From Cupriavidus necator (GTDB lineage: Bacteria > Pseudomonadota > Gammaproteobacteria > Burkholderiales > Burkholderiaceae): a stretch of 64,000 bases of DNA. Below the pieces are notes generated by a model that saw only the letters and a list, made by a program, of their open reading frames with translations, was not told the origin of the DNA and did not search any database. Position numbers and translations under genes: made by a program. Below are positions 7,659 to 17,940 of this stretch, in pieces. The DNA lies in NCBI GenBank assembly GCA_022041995.1, contig CP074381.1, positions 1,612,001 to 1,676,000 on the forward strand, written 5' to 3'. The first letter of the stretch is position 1, and the number at the start of each line of letters is the position of its first letter.

Positions 7659-10600
7659 ATGGACCATTCCCGCTTCAACCTGTCGCGCTGGGCGCTCGAG
7701 CACCAGCCGCTGACGCGCTACCTGCTGGTGGTGCTGCTGCTTGGCGGCATGCTGGCGTTCTTCCAGCTGGGCCAGGATGAGGATCCGCCCTTTACCTTCC
7801 GCGTGATGGTGGTGCAGGCCTTCTGGCCCGGCGCCACCGCCGAGCAGATTGCCGTCCAGGTGACGGACAAGATCGAGCGCCAGCTGCAGGAAGTGCCCTA
7901 TGCGGACAAGATCCGCAGCTTTTCCAAGCCGGGCGAGACCACGGTGATCTTCCAGCTCAAGGACACCTCGCCGGCCAAGGAGACCGCGCAGATCTGGTAC
8001 ACGGTGCGCAAGAAGATCGGCGATATCCAGCAGACGCTGCCCGCGGGCGTGCGCGGGCCGTTCTTCAATGATGAGTTTGGCGACGTGTACGGCACCATCT
8101 ACGCGCTCTCGGCCGACGGCTTCAACTACAAGGAGCTGCGCGAGTACGCCGACCTGGTGCGCCAGGAACTGCTGCGCGTGCCGTCGGTGGCCAAGGTGTC
8201 GCTGATCGGCCTGCAGGACGAGAAGGTCTTCATCGAGTTCAACCAGGCGCGCTTTGCCCAGTTGGGGCTGGATATCAACGCCATCGCCGACCAGATCTCG
8301 CAGCAGAACAACCTGACCGGCAGCGGCGTGCTGGTCGCCCCGACCGACAACCTGCAGGTGCGCCTGTCGGGCCAGTTCGCCAGCGTGGAAGACCTGGAGA
8401 ACCTGGTGCTGCGCGGGCCCAACGGCATCGCCAATATCCGCCTGGGCGACATCGCGCACGTCTACCGCGGCTATGTCGACCCGACCCAGACCCGCATGCG
8501 CTTCAACGGCAAGGACGTGATCGGGCTGGGCATTTCGATGCAGAAGGGCGGCGACATCATCGAGCTGGGCAAGAACCTGCGCGCGGCCTTTGGCCAGCTG
8601 CGCGGCCAGCTGCCGGTAGGCATCGAGATGGACCAGGTGCAGGACCAGCCGCAAGCCGTCAAGCGTTCGGTCGGCGAGTTCGTGCGCGTGCTGATCGAGG
8701 CGGTGGTGATCGTGCTGGCGGTCAGCTTCATCGCGCTGGGCCTGCATACGCGGCCCTTGCGGCTGGACGTGCGTCCCGGGCTGGTGGTGGCGCTGACGAT
8801 CCCGCTGGTGCTGGCCGTGACCTTCCTGTTCATGCATATCTTCGGCATCGGCCTGCACAAGATCTCGCTCGGGGCGCTGATCGTGGCGCTGGGGCTGCTG
8901 GTGGATGACGCCATCATTGCGGTCGAGATGATGGTGCGCAAGCTGGAAGAGGGCTTCTCCAAGATGGAGGCGGCGACTTTCGCCTATACCTCCACCGCGA
9001 TGCCGATGCTGACCGGCACGCTGATCACCGCGGCCGGCTTCCTGCCGGTGGGCCTGGCGCGCTCGACGGTGGGCGAATATACCTTCGCGATCTTTGCGGT
9101 GACGGCGCTGGCACTGGTGCTGTCGTGGCTGGCGGCGGTCTATTTCACGCCCTACCTGGGCTACCTGCTGCTCAAGACCCGCGGCCCGGGCGCGGGCGAG
9201 GCCCACGAGATCTTCGACACGCCGTTCTATGCGCGCTTCCGCCGGCTGGTGGACTGGTGCGTGACCTGGCGCAAGGTGGTGATCGCGATCACGCTGGCGG
9301 CCTTTGCGCTGGGCATCTACGCCTTCAAGTTTGTCGAGAAGCAGTTCTTCCCGGATTCCAGCCGCCCCGAGCTGATGGTGGAGCTGTGGATGCCCGAGGG
9401 CACCAGCTTTGCCCAGATGGAAATAGAGGCCAGGCGCTTTGAGCAGCTGGTCGGCAAGGACAAGGAGGTCGAGAGCCTGACCACCTTTGTCGGCACCGGC
9501 GCGCCGCGCTTCTACCTGCCGCTGGACCAGATCTTCCCGCAGACCAACGTGGCGCAGGTGATCGTGATGCCGGTCAGCACCGAGGTGCGCGACGCGCTGC
9601 GCCGCCGCATCATCAAGCTGATGGATGCCGAGTTCCCGTACCTGCGCGGCCGCGTCAAGCTGTTGCCCAACGGGCCGCCGGTGGCCTATCCGGTGCAGTT
9701 CCGCGTGATCGGGCCGGACGCCGCCGGGGTGCGCCAGCTGGCCGACCAGATCAAGGCCGAGATGCGCGCCAACCCCAACACCGTCGGGGTCAACGACAAC
9801 TGGAATGAGAACGTCAAGATGCTGCGCCTGGAGATCGACCAGGACAAGGCGCGCGCACTGGGCGTGACCACCAATGCCATCGCCCGCGTCACGCAGACCG
9901 TGCTGAGCGGCGTGCCGGTGGGCCAGTACCGCGACGGCGACAAGCTGATCGACATCCTGATGCGCACCCCGCGCAATGAGCGCGATGCGATCTCGGACCT
10001 GAACAACATGCTGGTGCCGGCCAACACCGGGCGCATGGTGCCGCTGACGCAGGTGGCGCGCGTGACGCTGCGCTCGGAGCCGGGCGTGGTGTGGCGCGAG
10101 AACCGCGACTTCGGCGTGACCGTGCAGTCCGATGTGGTCGACGGCATCCAGGGCCCGACGGTGACCGCGCAGATCAACCCGAAACTCGACAAGCTGCGCG
10201 CGCAACTGCCGCCGGGCTACCGCATCACCGTGGCCGGCGCGGAAGAAGAGAGCGGCAAGGCCGGCGCCTCCATCGCGGCGCAGCTGCCGCTGTGCATCTT
10301 CATCATCTTCACGCTGCTGATGCTGCAACTGCACAGCTTCTCGCGCGCGACCATGGTATTCCTGACCGGCCCGCTGGGCCTGATCGGCGCCGCCGCCACG
10401 CTGTTGCTGCTGCGCGCGCCGATGGGGTTTGTGGCGCAACTGGGCATCACCGCGCTGCTGGGCATGATCATCCGTAACTCGGTGATCCTGGTCGACCAGA
10501 TCGAGCAGGACGTCAGCGCCGGCGTGCCGCAGTGGACCGCCATCGTCGAAGCCGCGGTGCGCCGCTTCCGCCCGATCATCCTGACCGCCGCCGCGGCGGT

Positions 10601-10772
10601 GCTGGCGATGATCCCGCTGTCGCGCTCGATGTTCTGGGGGCCGATGGCGGTGGCGATCATGGGCGGGCTGATCATTGCCACGGTGCTGACGCTGCTGTTC
10701 CTGCCGGCGCTGTACGCCGCGTGGTTCCGCGTCAGGCGGCCGGAAGATGGGCCGGGAGCCTTGGCGGCCTGA
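7659..10772 (+). CDS. RND family efflux pump permease (AcrB/HAE1-like)
   Basis: Proton-driven inner-membrane pump subunit of 1037 residues, the normal size for the family. It has an N-terminal membrane segment (about 20-38), two large periplasmic loops, and transmembrane segment 4 with the proton-relay pair GLLVDDAIIAVEMM (Asp416, Asp417). The C-terminal half repeats the fold, ending in a cluster of hydrophobic helices. The second half contains QLGITALLGMIIRNSVILVDQIE, in line with the TolC-dependent drug/solvent pump group. It forms an operon with the adaptor lipoprotein 4 bp upstream. The drug or solvent exported cannot be told from the sequence. Confidence 0.88.
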   Translation: MDHSRFNLSRWALEHQPLTRYLLVVLLLGGMLAFFQLGQDEDPPFTFRVMVVQAFWPGATAEQIAVQVTDKIERQLQEVPYADKIRSFSKPGETTVIFQLKDTSPAKETAQIWYTVRKKIGDIQQTLPAGVRGPFFNDEFGDVYGTIYALSADGFNYKELREYADLVRQELLRVPSVAKVSLIGLQDEKVFIEFNQARFAQLGLDINAIADQISQQNNLTGSGVLVAPTDNLQVRLSGQFASVEDLENLVLRGPNGIANIRLGDIAHVYRGYVDPTQTRMRFNGKDVIGLGISMQKGGDIIELGKNLRAAFGQLRGQLPVGIEMDQVQDQPQAVKRSVGEFVRVLIEAVVIVLAVSFIALGLHTRPLRLDVRPGLVVALTIPLVLAVTFLFMHIFGIGLHKISLGALIVALGLLVDDAIIAVEMMVRKLEEGFSKMEAATFAYTSTAMPMLTGTLITAAGFLPVGLARSTVGEYTFAIFAVTALALVLSWLAAVYFTPYLGYLLLKTRGPGAGEAHEIFDTPFYARFRRLVDWCVTWRKVVIAITLAAFALGIYAFKFVEKQFFPDSSRPELMVELWMPEGTSFAQMEIEARRFEQLVGKDKEVESLTTFVGTGAPRFYLPLDQIFPQTNVAQVIVMPVSTEVRDALRRRIIKLMDAEFPYLRGRVKLLPNGPPVAYPVQFRVIGPDAAGVRQLADQIKAEMRANPNTVGVNDNWNENVKMLRLEIDQDKARALGVTTNAIARVTQTVLSGVPVGQYRDGDKLIDILMRTPRNERDAISDLNNMLVPANTGRMVPLTQVARVTLRSEPGVVWRENRDFGVTVQSDVVDGIQGPTVTAQINPKLDKLRAQLPPGYRITVAGAEEESGKAGASIAAQLPLCIFIIFTLLMLQLHSFSRATMVFLTGPLGLIGAAATLLLLRAPMGFVAQLGITALLGMIIRNSVILVDQIEQDVSAGVPQWTAIVEAAVRRFRPIILTAAAAVLAMIPLSRSMFWGPMAVAIMGGLIIATVLTLLFLPALYAAWFRVRRPEDGPGALAA

Positions 10773-10808
10773 CGACCAGGGGCGCAGGCGCCAGGAGGGC
10801 TCTCCGCG

Positions 10809-12038
10809 TCACGCCTGGTGCGCCATGATCTCCTGCGCCAGTGCCACCAGGCTGCGGTCGCTGCCCGCCGGCCCCAGCAGCGAGATCCCGAGCGGCGCGC
10901 CGTCGCGGCCGGCCAGCGGCAGGTTCAGCTGCGGGAAGCCGCTCAGCGGCGTCAGGCACAGCGTCTGGGCGGCGAGGTTGCGGTAGGTCTCCAGCGACTC
11001 GACCGGCTCGGCGCGCAGCGGCGCGATATCGGGCATGGTCGGCAGCACCAGCACGCCGTCCTGCCCCAGCAGCCGGCCCAGGTGTGCGGTGAAGTCGCGG
11101 CGCACGGCGCTGGCTTGCTCGAACTGGCTGCGGGTGACGGCCTTCGAGAAGGCGAAGCGTGCCGCGACATCGGCACCCAGCTCCAGCCCGTGTTGCTCGA
11201 TCAGTTCGCCGTCGCTGTGCCACGCCTCCCAGCCCTGCACGTAGCGGAACGCCCACCACAGCTCGGACAGCGGCCGGTCGGCCATCGTGACCGGCGCGGC
11301 GCGGCCCAGCGCGGCTTCGATCCTGGCGACAGCTGGCGCCAGCGCGTCGCGGGCCTCCGGGGCCGGCTGGCCGAACAGGTCTGACGCGGACAGCAGCCGC
11401 GGCGCGGCCGGCAGCGGCGCCGGGTCCGCGCCGAACAACACCTCGGCCACGCGCGCGAAGGTGCCGATGTCGCGCGCAAAAAAGCCGCAGGTATCCAGGC
11501 TCTCGGACAGCGGCAGGCAGCGCTCCAGCGAAATACGCCCGTGCGTGGGCCGGATGCCGAACAGGCCGCAATGGCTGGCCGGCGCGCGCACCGAGCCGCC
11601 GGTGTCGGAGCCCAGCGCGAAGTCGCACAGCCCGTTCGATACCGCCGACGCCGAGCCCGACGACGAGCCGCCGGTGATGCGTTCCGGCGCCGCGCCGTTG
11701 ACCGGGCGGCCATAGTGGGCGTTCTGGCCGTTCATGGAGAAGGCCAGCTCGTCGGTGTGGGTCTTGCCGACGAAGGCGGCGCCGGCATCCAGCAGCCGCT
11801 GCACCGCCGGCGCGGTCGCGGCCTTGATGCCCGAGCGCGCCAGCACGTGCGGGTTGCCGCCGCCGGTCGGATAGCCAGCGACGTCGAACAGGTCCTTCAC
11901 GGCAAAGCTCAGGCCCTGCAGCGGGCCGCTGGCGGCGTGCGGGACGGCAATCTCCGGATACGGCATGAAGGCACGGGCGGGATGGGTGGCAAGCGTCATC
12001 GTGGCTGGAATACGTTGGGGTTCTGGGATGGGGGTCAT
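10809..12038 (-). CDS. Amidase (amidase signature family)
   Basis: Ser-cisSer-Lys amidohydrolase of about 409 residues. The catalytic lysine is in SFAVKDLFD (Lys48), the cis-serine in ITGGSSSGSAS (Ser125) and the nucleophile in GSDTGGSVR (Ser149). The start is the ATG at 12038, which overlaps the stop codon of the upstream ABC ATPase gene by four bases (ATGA), so translation is probably coupled. It is the last gene of the importer operon, suggesting that the importer brings in an amide which this enzyme hydrolyses to acid plus ammonia. The exact substrate is unknown; AtzF- or indoleacetamide-type roles are possible. Confidence 0.85.
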   Translation of the reverse strand: MTPIPEPQRIPATMTLATHPARAFMPYPEIAVPHAASGPLQGLSFAVKDLFDVAGYPTGGGNPHVLARSGIKAATAPAVQRLLDAGAAFVGKTHTDELAFSMNGQNAHYGRPVNGAAPERITGGSSSGSASAVSNGLCDFALGSDTGGSVRAPASHCGLFGIRPTHGRISLERCLPLSESLDTCGFFARDIGTFARVAEVLFGADPAPLPAAPRLLSASDLFGQPAPEARDALAPAVARIEAALGRAAPVTMADRPLSELWWAFRYVQGWEAWHSDGELIEQHGLELGADVAARFAFSKAVTRSQFEQASAVRRDFTAHLGRLLGQDGVLVLPTMPDIAPLRAEPVESLETYRNLAAQTLCLTPLSGFPQLNLPLAGRDGAPLGISLLGPAGSDRSLVALAQEIMAHQA

Positions 12039-13048
12039 GCCGCGGTGGCGACCGCGGGATCGGTGGCCAGCACGCAGCTGACGCGGTGCCCGGTGCCGAC
12101 GGTGACCGCCTGCGGTACCTCGGCCAGGCATTGCGGGCGCGCATGCGGGCAGCGCGGCGCGAAAGTGCAGCCCGGTGGCAGCGCGGCCAGGTCGGGCGGG
12201 GCGCCGCCAATGGCCTGCAGCCGCTGGCCACGGTCGATGCCATGCTGCCGGCTTTGCAGCAGGGCGATGGTGTAGGGGTGGCGCGCCGCGCGCAGCAGGG
12301 TCCGGATCGGGCCTTCCTCGACAATGCGCCCGCCGTACATCACCGCGACGCGGTCGGCGATCTCCACCGCCGCGCCGATATCGTGGGTGACGAAGACGAT
12401 GGACAGCCCCAGTTCGCGCTGGAGCTCGCGCAGCAGGATCAGCACCTGGATCTGCACGGTGGCGTCCAGCGCCGTGGTGGGCTCGTCGGCCAGCAGGATC
12501 CTGGGCCGCGCCGACAGTGCCAGCGCGATCATCGCGCGCTGGCGCATGCCGCCCGACAGCTCGTGCGGATATGCCGCCAGCCGCCGCTCCGGGCTGGGAA
12601 TGCGCACGGACTCGAGGGCCTGCAGCGCGCGCTCGCGCGCCTCGGCGGCCGAGACCTTGTCGTGGCTGCGGATGGATTCGACGATCTGCTGGCCCACCGT
12701 GTAGACCGGGTCCAGCGCCAGCAGCGGCTCCTGGAACACCATCGCCATGGTGCCGCCGCGCAGCCGGGCCAGCGCGCGCTTGTCGAGCGCCATCACGTCG
12801 GCGCCGTCGACGCGGATCTGGCCTGCCATGCGGGTGCGGCGCGGCGGGTGCAGGCGCATCAGCGCGCGCAGCGTGACGCTCTTGCCGGAGCCGGATTCGC
12901 CGATCAGGGCCACGGCCTCGCCGGCGCCCACGTCAAGCGAGACGCCGTTGACCGCGCGCATGGTCTTGCCGCCGCCGGAGAAGGTGACGCGCAGGTCCCG
13001 CACCGAGATCATCGGCTCGCCGGGTGTGCTTTGTGGGGTGGTGGACAT
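12035..13048 (-). CDS. Oligopeptide/dipeptide-type ABC transporter ATP-binding protein (DppD-like)
   Basis: Cytosolic ATPase subunit of the importer encoded from 17.8 to 12.0 kb. It has the Walker A GESGSGKS (50-57), the ABC signature LSGGMRQR, Walker B ILLADEPT and H-loop THD. The C-terminal extension PPGCTFAPRCPHARPQC is the cysteine-rich oligopeptide/dipeptide signature found in DppD/OppD proteins. The gene sits 10 bp after the second ATPase gene and overlaps the amidase start. Length 337 residues, normal for the family. Confidence 0.88.
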   Translation of the reverse strand: MSTTPQSTPGEPMISVRDLRVTFSGGGKTMRAVNGVSLDVGAGEAVALIGESGSGKSVTLRALMRLHPPRRTRMAGQIRVDGADVMALDKRALARLRGGTMAMVFQEPLLALDPVYTVGQQIVESIRSHDKVSAAEARERALQALESVRIPSPERRLAAYPHELSGGMRQRAMIALALSARPRILLADEPTTALDATVQIQVLILLRELQRELGLSIVFVTHDIGAAVEIADRVAVMYGGRIVEEGPIRTLLRAARHPYTIALLQSRQHGIDRGQRLQAIGGAPPDLAALPPGCTFAPRCPHARPQCLAEVPQAVTVGTGHRVSCVLATDPAVATAA

Positions 13049-13058
13049 GGTGGGCTCC

Positions 13059-14078
13059 TCAGGGCGTGGCCAGCAGGCAGGCGACCGGATGCCCGGCCAC
13101 CAGGTCGGTCAGCTGCGGCTCGCGCCGCGCACACGCGTCCTGCGCCATGGCGCAGCGCGGATGGAAGCTGCAGCCGGGTGGCGGGTTGATCGGATTGGGC
13201 GGGTCGCCCGCCAGCGGCGCGACCTCGGTGCGGCGGTCCGGGTCCATCGACGGCATCGACGCCAGCAGCGCGCGCGTGTACGGGTGCGCCGGGTGCCGAT
13301 AAAGGGTCTCGGTATCCGCGATCTCCACCACCTTGCCCAGGTACATCACCATCACGCGGTCGCACAGGTAGCGGATCACGTTGAGGTCGTGGCTGATGAA
13401 GACGTAGGTCAGGCCGAACTCGGCCTTCAGGTCCAGCAGCAGGTTCAGCACCTGCGCCTCCACCGATTTGTCCAGTGCCGAGACCGCCTCGTCCAGGATC
13501 ACCAGCCGCGGGCGCAGCGCCAGCGCGCGGGCAATGTTGACGCGCTGGCGCTGCCCGCCCGACAGCTCGTGCGGGTAGCGCCCGGCAAAGCGTGCCGGGT
13601 CCAGCCCGACGCGCTGCAGCAGGTAGCGGGCGCGCTCGGTGGCTTCGCGCGCCGGCACGCCATGGACGCGCGGCGTGAAGGCGACCGACGCCTCGATGGT
13701 CAGGCGCGGGTTCAGCGACGAATAGCTGTCCTGGAACACCATCTGCACCTGGCTGCGGAACTGCTTCATCGGCAACTGGGCCGAGCCCACGCCCTGCGCG
13801 TCGAAGATCAGTTCGCCGCTGTCCTGCTGCGTCAGCTGCATCAGCAGCCGCGCGGTGGTGGACTTGCCACAGCCGGACTCGCCGACCACGCCCAGGGTCT
13901 CGCCCTTGAGCACGTCGAAGCTGACGCCGTCGACCGCGCGCACCGACGCGGCACGCGCGCGCAGGCCGGACTTGATGGGAAAGTGCTTGACCAGCTGGTG
14001 GGCGATCACCAGCGGCTGCGCCGGGCCGCCGACATCACGGCCGGCCTGTGGGGAAGGGGCCTGCATCAGTGCTGGCAT
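13059..14078 (-). CDS. Oligopeptide/dipeptide-type ABC transporter ATP-binding protein (DppF-like)
   Basis: Second ATPase of the importer, 339 residues. The sequence shows Walker [10 protein letters not shown] (66-74), signature [15 protein letters not shown], Walker [13 protein letters not shown] and the C-terminal oligopeptide signature [10 protein letters not shown]. The Walker B region reads [14 protein letters not shown], as is common in DppF/OppF. The gene lies 3 bp after the DppC-like gene and 10 bp before the DppD-like gene, so the pair forms the heterodimeric motor. The transported compound may be an amide or ureido compound rather than a peptide, judging from the flanking hydrolases. 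Confidence 0.88.
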   Translation of the reverse strand: MPALMQAPSPQAGRDVGGPAQPLVIAHQLVKHFPIKSGLRARAASVRAVDGVSFDVLKGETLGVVGESGCGKSTTARLLMQLTQQDSGELIFDAQGVGSAQLPMKQFRSQVQMVFQDSYSSLNPRLTIEASVAFTPRVHGVPAREATERARYLLQRVGLDPARFAGRYPHELSGGQRQRVNIARALALRPRLVILDEAVSALDKSVEAQVLNLLLDLKAEFGLTYVFISHDLNVIRYLCDRVMVMYLGKVVEIADTETLYRHPAHPYTRALLASMPSMDPDRRTEVAPLAGDPPNPINPPPGCSFHPRCAMAQDACARREPQLTDLVAGHPVACLLATP

Positions 14079-14081
14079 GGT

Positions 14082-14969
14082 TCAGTCCTTGATTTCCATG
14101 GCCGATCGGATGCCGTCGGCCAGCAGGTTGAACGAGACCGAGGTCAGGAAGATCATGGCGCCGGGCAGGGCGGCAACCCACGGCTGGGTGTAGATGGCCG
14201 TGCGCAGCGTGTTGAGCATCAGGCCCCACTCCGGCTCGGGCGGCTTGACGCCAAGACCCAGGAAGGACAGCCCGGAGGCCAGGATCATCGACACCGAGAT
14301 CAGGCTGGTGGCATAGACGAAGATCGGCCCGAGCACGTTGTTGAGCACATGGGCGCGCACGATGGTCAGCGACGACGCCCCGGAAGCACGCGCCGCGTCG
14401 ACAAACTCGCGGTTGCGCACCTGGGTGGTCACGCTTTCGGCCACGCGCACGACCTGCGGGATAAAGACGATGGTCAGCGACAGCAGCGCATTGCCCACGC
14501 CCGCGCCCAGCGTGCCCGACAGCGCGATCGCCAGCAGCACCGACGGGAAGGCGTACAGGATGTCGGTGAGCCGCATGATCACGGTGTTGGTCCAGCCGCC
14601 GGCATAGCCGGCGACGATGCCGAGTGCGCTGCCGATGACAAAGGCCAGCAGCACCGGCGTGATGCCCATGAACAGCGACAGCCGCGCGCCCAGCATCAGG
14701 CGGGACAGCATGTCGCGGCCCAGCTCGTCGGTGCCGAGCGGGAAGTGCTCCGTGCCGATCGGCTTCAGGCGCTTGAGGATGGATGAAGCGTACGGGTCGG
14801 CGGGCATCAGTGCCGGGGCGAGCAGCGCCATCAGCACCAGCGCCAGCAGCACCAGCGCGGCCAGCATGGCCAGCTTGTTGCGCAGCAGGCGCCGGCCGAC
14901 CGTGGTCCAGTAGCCGGGCGAGCGCTGCACCGCTGCGGCGGCCGGTGATGGGTCGAGGGTCATGTCCAT
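14082..14969 (-). CDS. ABC transporter permease (DppC-like)
   Basis: Inner-membrane permease of the oligopeptide-type importer, 295 residues from the ATG at 14969 (MDMTLDPSP). The N-terminal OppC-type segment ([28 protein letters not shown], in parts) is followed by the binding-protein-dependent transport domain with the EAA-loop sequence [28 protein letters not shown] (here ending HVLNN). An in-frame codon further upstream would overlap the previous gene by more than 40 bases and is not preferred. Spacing to both neighbours is 3-10 bp. Confidence 0.85.
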   Translation of the reverse strand: MDMTLDPSPAAAAVQRSPGYWTTVGRRLLRNKLAMLAALVLLALVLMALLAPALMPADPYASSILKRLKPIGTEHFPLGTDELGRDMLSRLMLGARLSLFMGITPVLLAFVIGSALGIVAGYAGGWTNTVIMRLTDILYAFPSVLLAIALSGTLGAGVGNALLSLTIVFIPQVVRVAESVTTQVRNREFVDAARASGASSLTIVRAHVLNNVLGPIFVYATSLISVSMILASGLSFLGLGVKPPEPEWGLMLNTLRTAIYTQPWVAALPGAMIFLTSVSFNLLADGIRSAMEIKD

Positions 14970-14979
14970 GTCGGCCTCC

Positions 14980-15927
14980 TCAGTTGCGCTGGATGCGCGG
15001 GTCGAACAGCGTCTGCAGCGCATCGACCAGCAGGTTGAGCAGCACGAAGAACACCGCCAGCACCAGGATGGTCCCCTGCAGCAGCGGGAAGTCGCGCTGG
15101 AAGATGGCGGCGTTGAGCAGGAAGCCGGTGCCTGGCCACGAGAACACGGTCTCGATCAGGATCGAGCCGCCCAGCAGGTAGCCCAGTTGCAGGCCCATCA
15201 CCGACAGCGCGGTCGGCGCCACGTTCTTGACCACGTGGCGGAACACGGCCAGGTCGGACAGGCCGCGCGCGCAGGCCGACGATGAACTCGTTGGCCAGGA
15301 TCTCGGCCACCAGCGCGCGCACCGTGCGCGCCACGATGCCCATCGGGATCACCGACATGGTCACCGCCGGCAGCAGCATGTACTGCATGTGCTCCCAGTC
15401 CCACGCCCAGTCGCCTGAACCGCCCGGCCCGGCGCCGGTGGCCGGCAGCCAGCCCAGCTGCACCGAGAACGCGATCACCAGCACCATGCCCAGCCAGTAG
15501 TGCGGGATGCTGACGCCAAGCACCGATAGCAGCGACGCGGTGCGGTCGGCCACGGAATCGCGCAGGTAGCCGGCGACAAAGCCGAACAGGCAGCCGAAGC
15601 TGAAGCCGATCAGCGTGGCCACGGTGGCCAGGCGCAGGGAATTGACCACGGCGGCGCCGACTTCGGCCATCACCGGCCGGCTGGTGGCGATCGAAGTGCC
15701 CAGGTCGCCCTGCAGCGCACGGCCCAGCCAGTGCACGAATTGGTCCAGGAAGGGCTTGTCGAAGCCGTAGAGCGCGGTCAGCTGGCGGCGCAGGTCTTCC
15801 GAGGCGTCTGGCGGCAGCACCGACACCAGCGGATCGCCGGGGGCGATATGGACCAGCGAGAAGCACAGCAGCGCCACCCGAGCAGGATGGGGATGGCATA
15901 GAGGAAACGGCGGAACAGGTATTGCAT
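14980..15927 (-). pseudogene. ABC transporter permease (DppB-like), two frameshifts
   Basis: First permease of the importer, broken by two indels. It starts at 15927 with MQYLFRRFLYAIPILLG. Near 15880 a G-run is one base short, and the rest of the protein (ALLCFSLVHIAPGDP onward) is in another frame. Near 15270 two bases are missing in a CG repeat, after NEFIVGLRA; the end (VFRHVVKNVAPTAL to LFDPRIQRN) returns to the first frame. Restoring the three bases gives 316 residues, the normal DppB length with all conserved parts. Because both changes fall in simple repeats, sequencing or assembly error is as likely as real decay. If real, the importer would be inactive. Confidence 0.8.
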
Positions 15928-15990
15928 GGCTGGCGGTATCCAGTTGCAGCGAGCCGCGAGGATCGCTGATCGCTCAGAACAACCACCGTC

Positions 15991-16027
15991 ATTCCCGCAC
16001 ATACCCGACGGGCGCGTGGGCGGGAAT
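15991..16027. repeat. REP-like palindrome between binding-protein and permease genes
   Basis: An 8-bp perfect inverted repeat, ATTCCCGC at 15991-15998 and GCGGGAAT at 16020-16027, with a GC-rich 21-base spacer, continues into TCCAGTG. Intergenic elements built on ATTCCCGC/GCGGGAAT arms are a common dispersed palindrome type in proteobacteria. In the minus-strand transcript it would form a stem-loop after the binding-protein gene, which may lower expression of the permeases relative to the binding protein. Confidence 0.45.
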
Positions 16028-16101
16028 CCAGTGTCTTTAAAGCCGCTGGGTCCCCGCGTGCGGCGGGGCTACGGTGTCAAAGGCCAAGGTGGCGCGTGCG
16101 C

Positions 16102-17778
16102 TCAGTCCATCGACATCGTTACGATATCGATAAACCAGCTCTGCGGCTGCACCACGCCCTTGACCTTCTTCGAGATCGCGCGCGGGCCGACGTCATGCGC
16201 GATCAGCACGAACGGCGACTCTTCGACGATGCGGGCATGCAGCTTGGCCAGCGCCGCGTCGCGCGATTTCTCGTCAAACGAGGTGCGCGCGTTCTCGATC
16301 AGCTTGTCGAACTCGGCATTGCCGAAGTAGCCCCAGTTGTTCGAGACCGGCGGCTGCGTCTTGGTGCTGACGAAGCGCACCATGGCGAAGAACGGGTCCA
16401 TTGCCGCAAAGCTGACGTTGATGGCGTTGGCGCCGTGCGCGCTGGCGTCCTTGGCGCCGACGCGCCAGTTGGTGAAGAGGGTGTTCCACTCGACCACGTC
16501 GAAGTCGACGTCGATAAAGCACTCCTTCAGGTTTTGCTGCACGTATTCGTTCATCGGCAGCGGCTGCATCTGGCCGGAACCCGAGGCCGACACCTGCACC
16601 TTGACCTTGACTGGCTTCGCCGCCGAGTAGCCGGCCTCCTGCATCAGCTTTTTCGCCGCGGCCGGGTCATGCTTGATATCGAACCTGGGATTGCCCCACC
16701 ACGGGTTGCCGGCCTCGACGATGCCCTTGGCCTCGGCCATGTAGCCGCCCAGCAGGGTCTTCAGCCCGGCGCGGTTGACGCACAGGTTGGCGGCCTGGCG
16801 CACGCGCTTGTCCAGCCACGGCGAGCCGGGCGCGAACGACAGCTGCCACGGCCACATATGCGGCTGCGCGTTGGCATAGACCTGGAAGCCGCGGCTCTTG
16901 ATCTGGGCGATGGCGTCGGGGGCAGGCGCTTCGATCCAGTCGACCTGGCCCGACAGCAGCGCGGCGGTGCGGGCGTTGGCCTCGGGCATTGGCACCATCA
17001 CCACCTTGTCGATTTTTGGCACGCGCTTCGCGTCCCAGTATTGCGCATTGCGCACCACTTCCAGACGCTCGCGCGGCACCAGGCGGCTCATCCTGAACGG
17101 CCCGGTGCCGGCGGCGTCGGCGGCAAACGCGACCCAGGCCTGCTTGGAGCGCTCGACCGGATCGGTGACCGGGGCCGGCACCGCGGCGAATTTCTTCTCC
17201 CACTGCGTGGGCGAGGCCATGAACAGGTTGGTCAGGTTGTAGGGCAGGAACGAATCCGGCTCGGAGGTGACCAGTTCGACGGTGAGGTCGTCGATCTTCT
17301 TTGCCGTGCGCAGCGTCGGCATGCGCGAGGCAGTCACGCCGACCTGGCTGGGATCGAACTGCCTGGCGGTCTTGTCCAGCACCTTGCCGACGTTCCAGAC
17401 CACGGCATCGGCGTTGAATGGGGTGCCGTCGTGGAACTTGACGCCGGGGCGCAGCTTGAACACCCATCTGGTCTTGTCGGCGGCGTCGACCTTCCATTCG
17501 GTGGCCAGGCCCGGGATCAGCAGGCTGGGGCCGTTGCCCTTGGACAGGTCCCATTGGGTGAGGCCGTCGTACATCGGGATGCCGGAGAAGCGGTTGCCCT
17601 CGAAGCCCTGGTCGGGCTGGCCGAGCGTGCGCGGGATGTCGGCGGCGGTCATGCCGATGCGCAGCACCTTGTCGGCATGGGCGGCACCGGGCAGCGCGAG
17701 CAGCGCCAGCACGGTGGCGCTCATGACCGAGGCAGCTGACTTGAGACCTTTCGAGAGAGGGGACGGATCGTGGTGCAC
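16102..17778 (-). CDS. ABC transporter substrate-binding protein, family 5 (DppA/OppA-like)
   Basis: Periplasmic solute-binding protein of 558 residues for the importer downstream. The start is a GTG at 17778, placed 7 bases after a clear AGGAG ribosome-binding site; an ATG-like start further upstream lacks one. The signal peptide covers about 1-35 and ends LPGAAHADKVLRIG. Family 5 marks include PSLLIPGLATEWKVD and the FKLRPGVKFHDGTPFNADAVVWN block. First gene of the minus-strand run to 10.8 kb; divergent from an N-carbamoyl hydrolase gene 162 bp away. The ligand is unknown. Confidence 0.88.
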   Translation of the reverse strand: MHHDPSPLSKGLKSAASVMSATVLALLALPGAAHADKVLRIGMTAADIPRTLGQPDQGFEGNRFSGIPMYDGLTQWDLSKGNGPSLLIPGLATEWKVDAADKTRWVFKLRPGVKFHDGTPFNADAVVWNVGKVLDKTARQFDPSQVGVTASRMPTLRTAKKIDDLTVELVTSEPDSFLPYNLTNLFMASPTQWEKKFAAVPAPVTDPVERSKQAWVAFAADAAGTGPFRMSRLVPRERLEVVRNAQYWDAKRVPKIDKVVMVPMPEANARTAALLSGQVDWIEAPAPDAIAQIKSRGFQVYANAQPHMWPWQLSFAPGSPWLDKRVRQAANLCVNRAGLKTLLGGYMAEAKGIVEAGNPWWGNPRFDIKHDPAAAKKLMQEAGYSAAKPVKVKVQVSASGSGQMQPLPMNEYVQQNLKECFIDVDFDVVEWNTLFTNWRVGAKDASAHGANAINVSFAAMDPFFAMVRFVSTKTQPPVSNNWGYFGNAEFDKLIENARTSFDEKSRDAALAKLHARIVEESPFVLIAHDVGPRAISKKVKGVVQPQSWFIDIVTMSMD

Positions 17779-17940
17779 AGGCTTGCTCCTGGGTTGGCTT
17801 GAAGGGACCAATGTCTGCAAAGCAAGTCATGTGCCACGGTGGCAGGGCCGGGAACCCGGGCCGGCGTGCGGGCGACGGTGGTCTGCTTCTTGCTGAACCT
17901 GCTGCCGTTTCCTCTCCCTCCACCCCACCCGCAACGAGAC

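Noticed and set aside
7530..10439. Minus-strand frame of nearly 970 codons opposite the RND permease
   Set aside because: It is low-complexity, rich in His, Gln, Arg and Ala, a typical antisense shadow of a GC-rich gene; the plus-strand permease is fully conserved.
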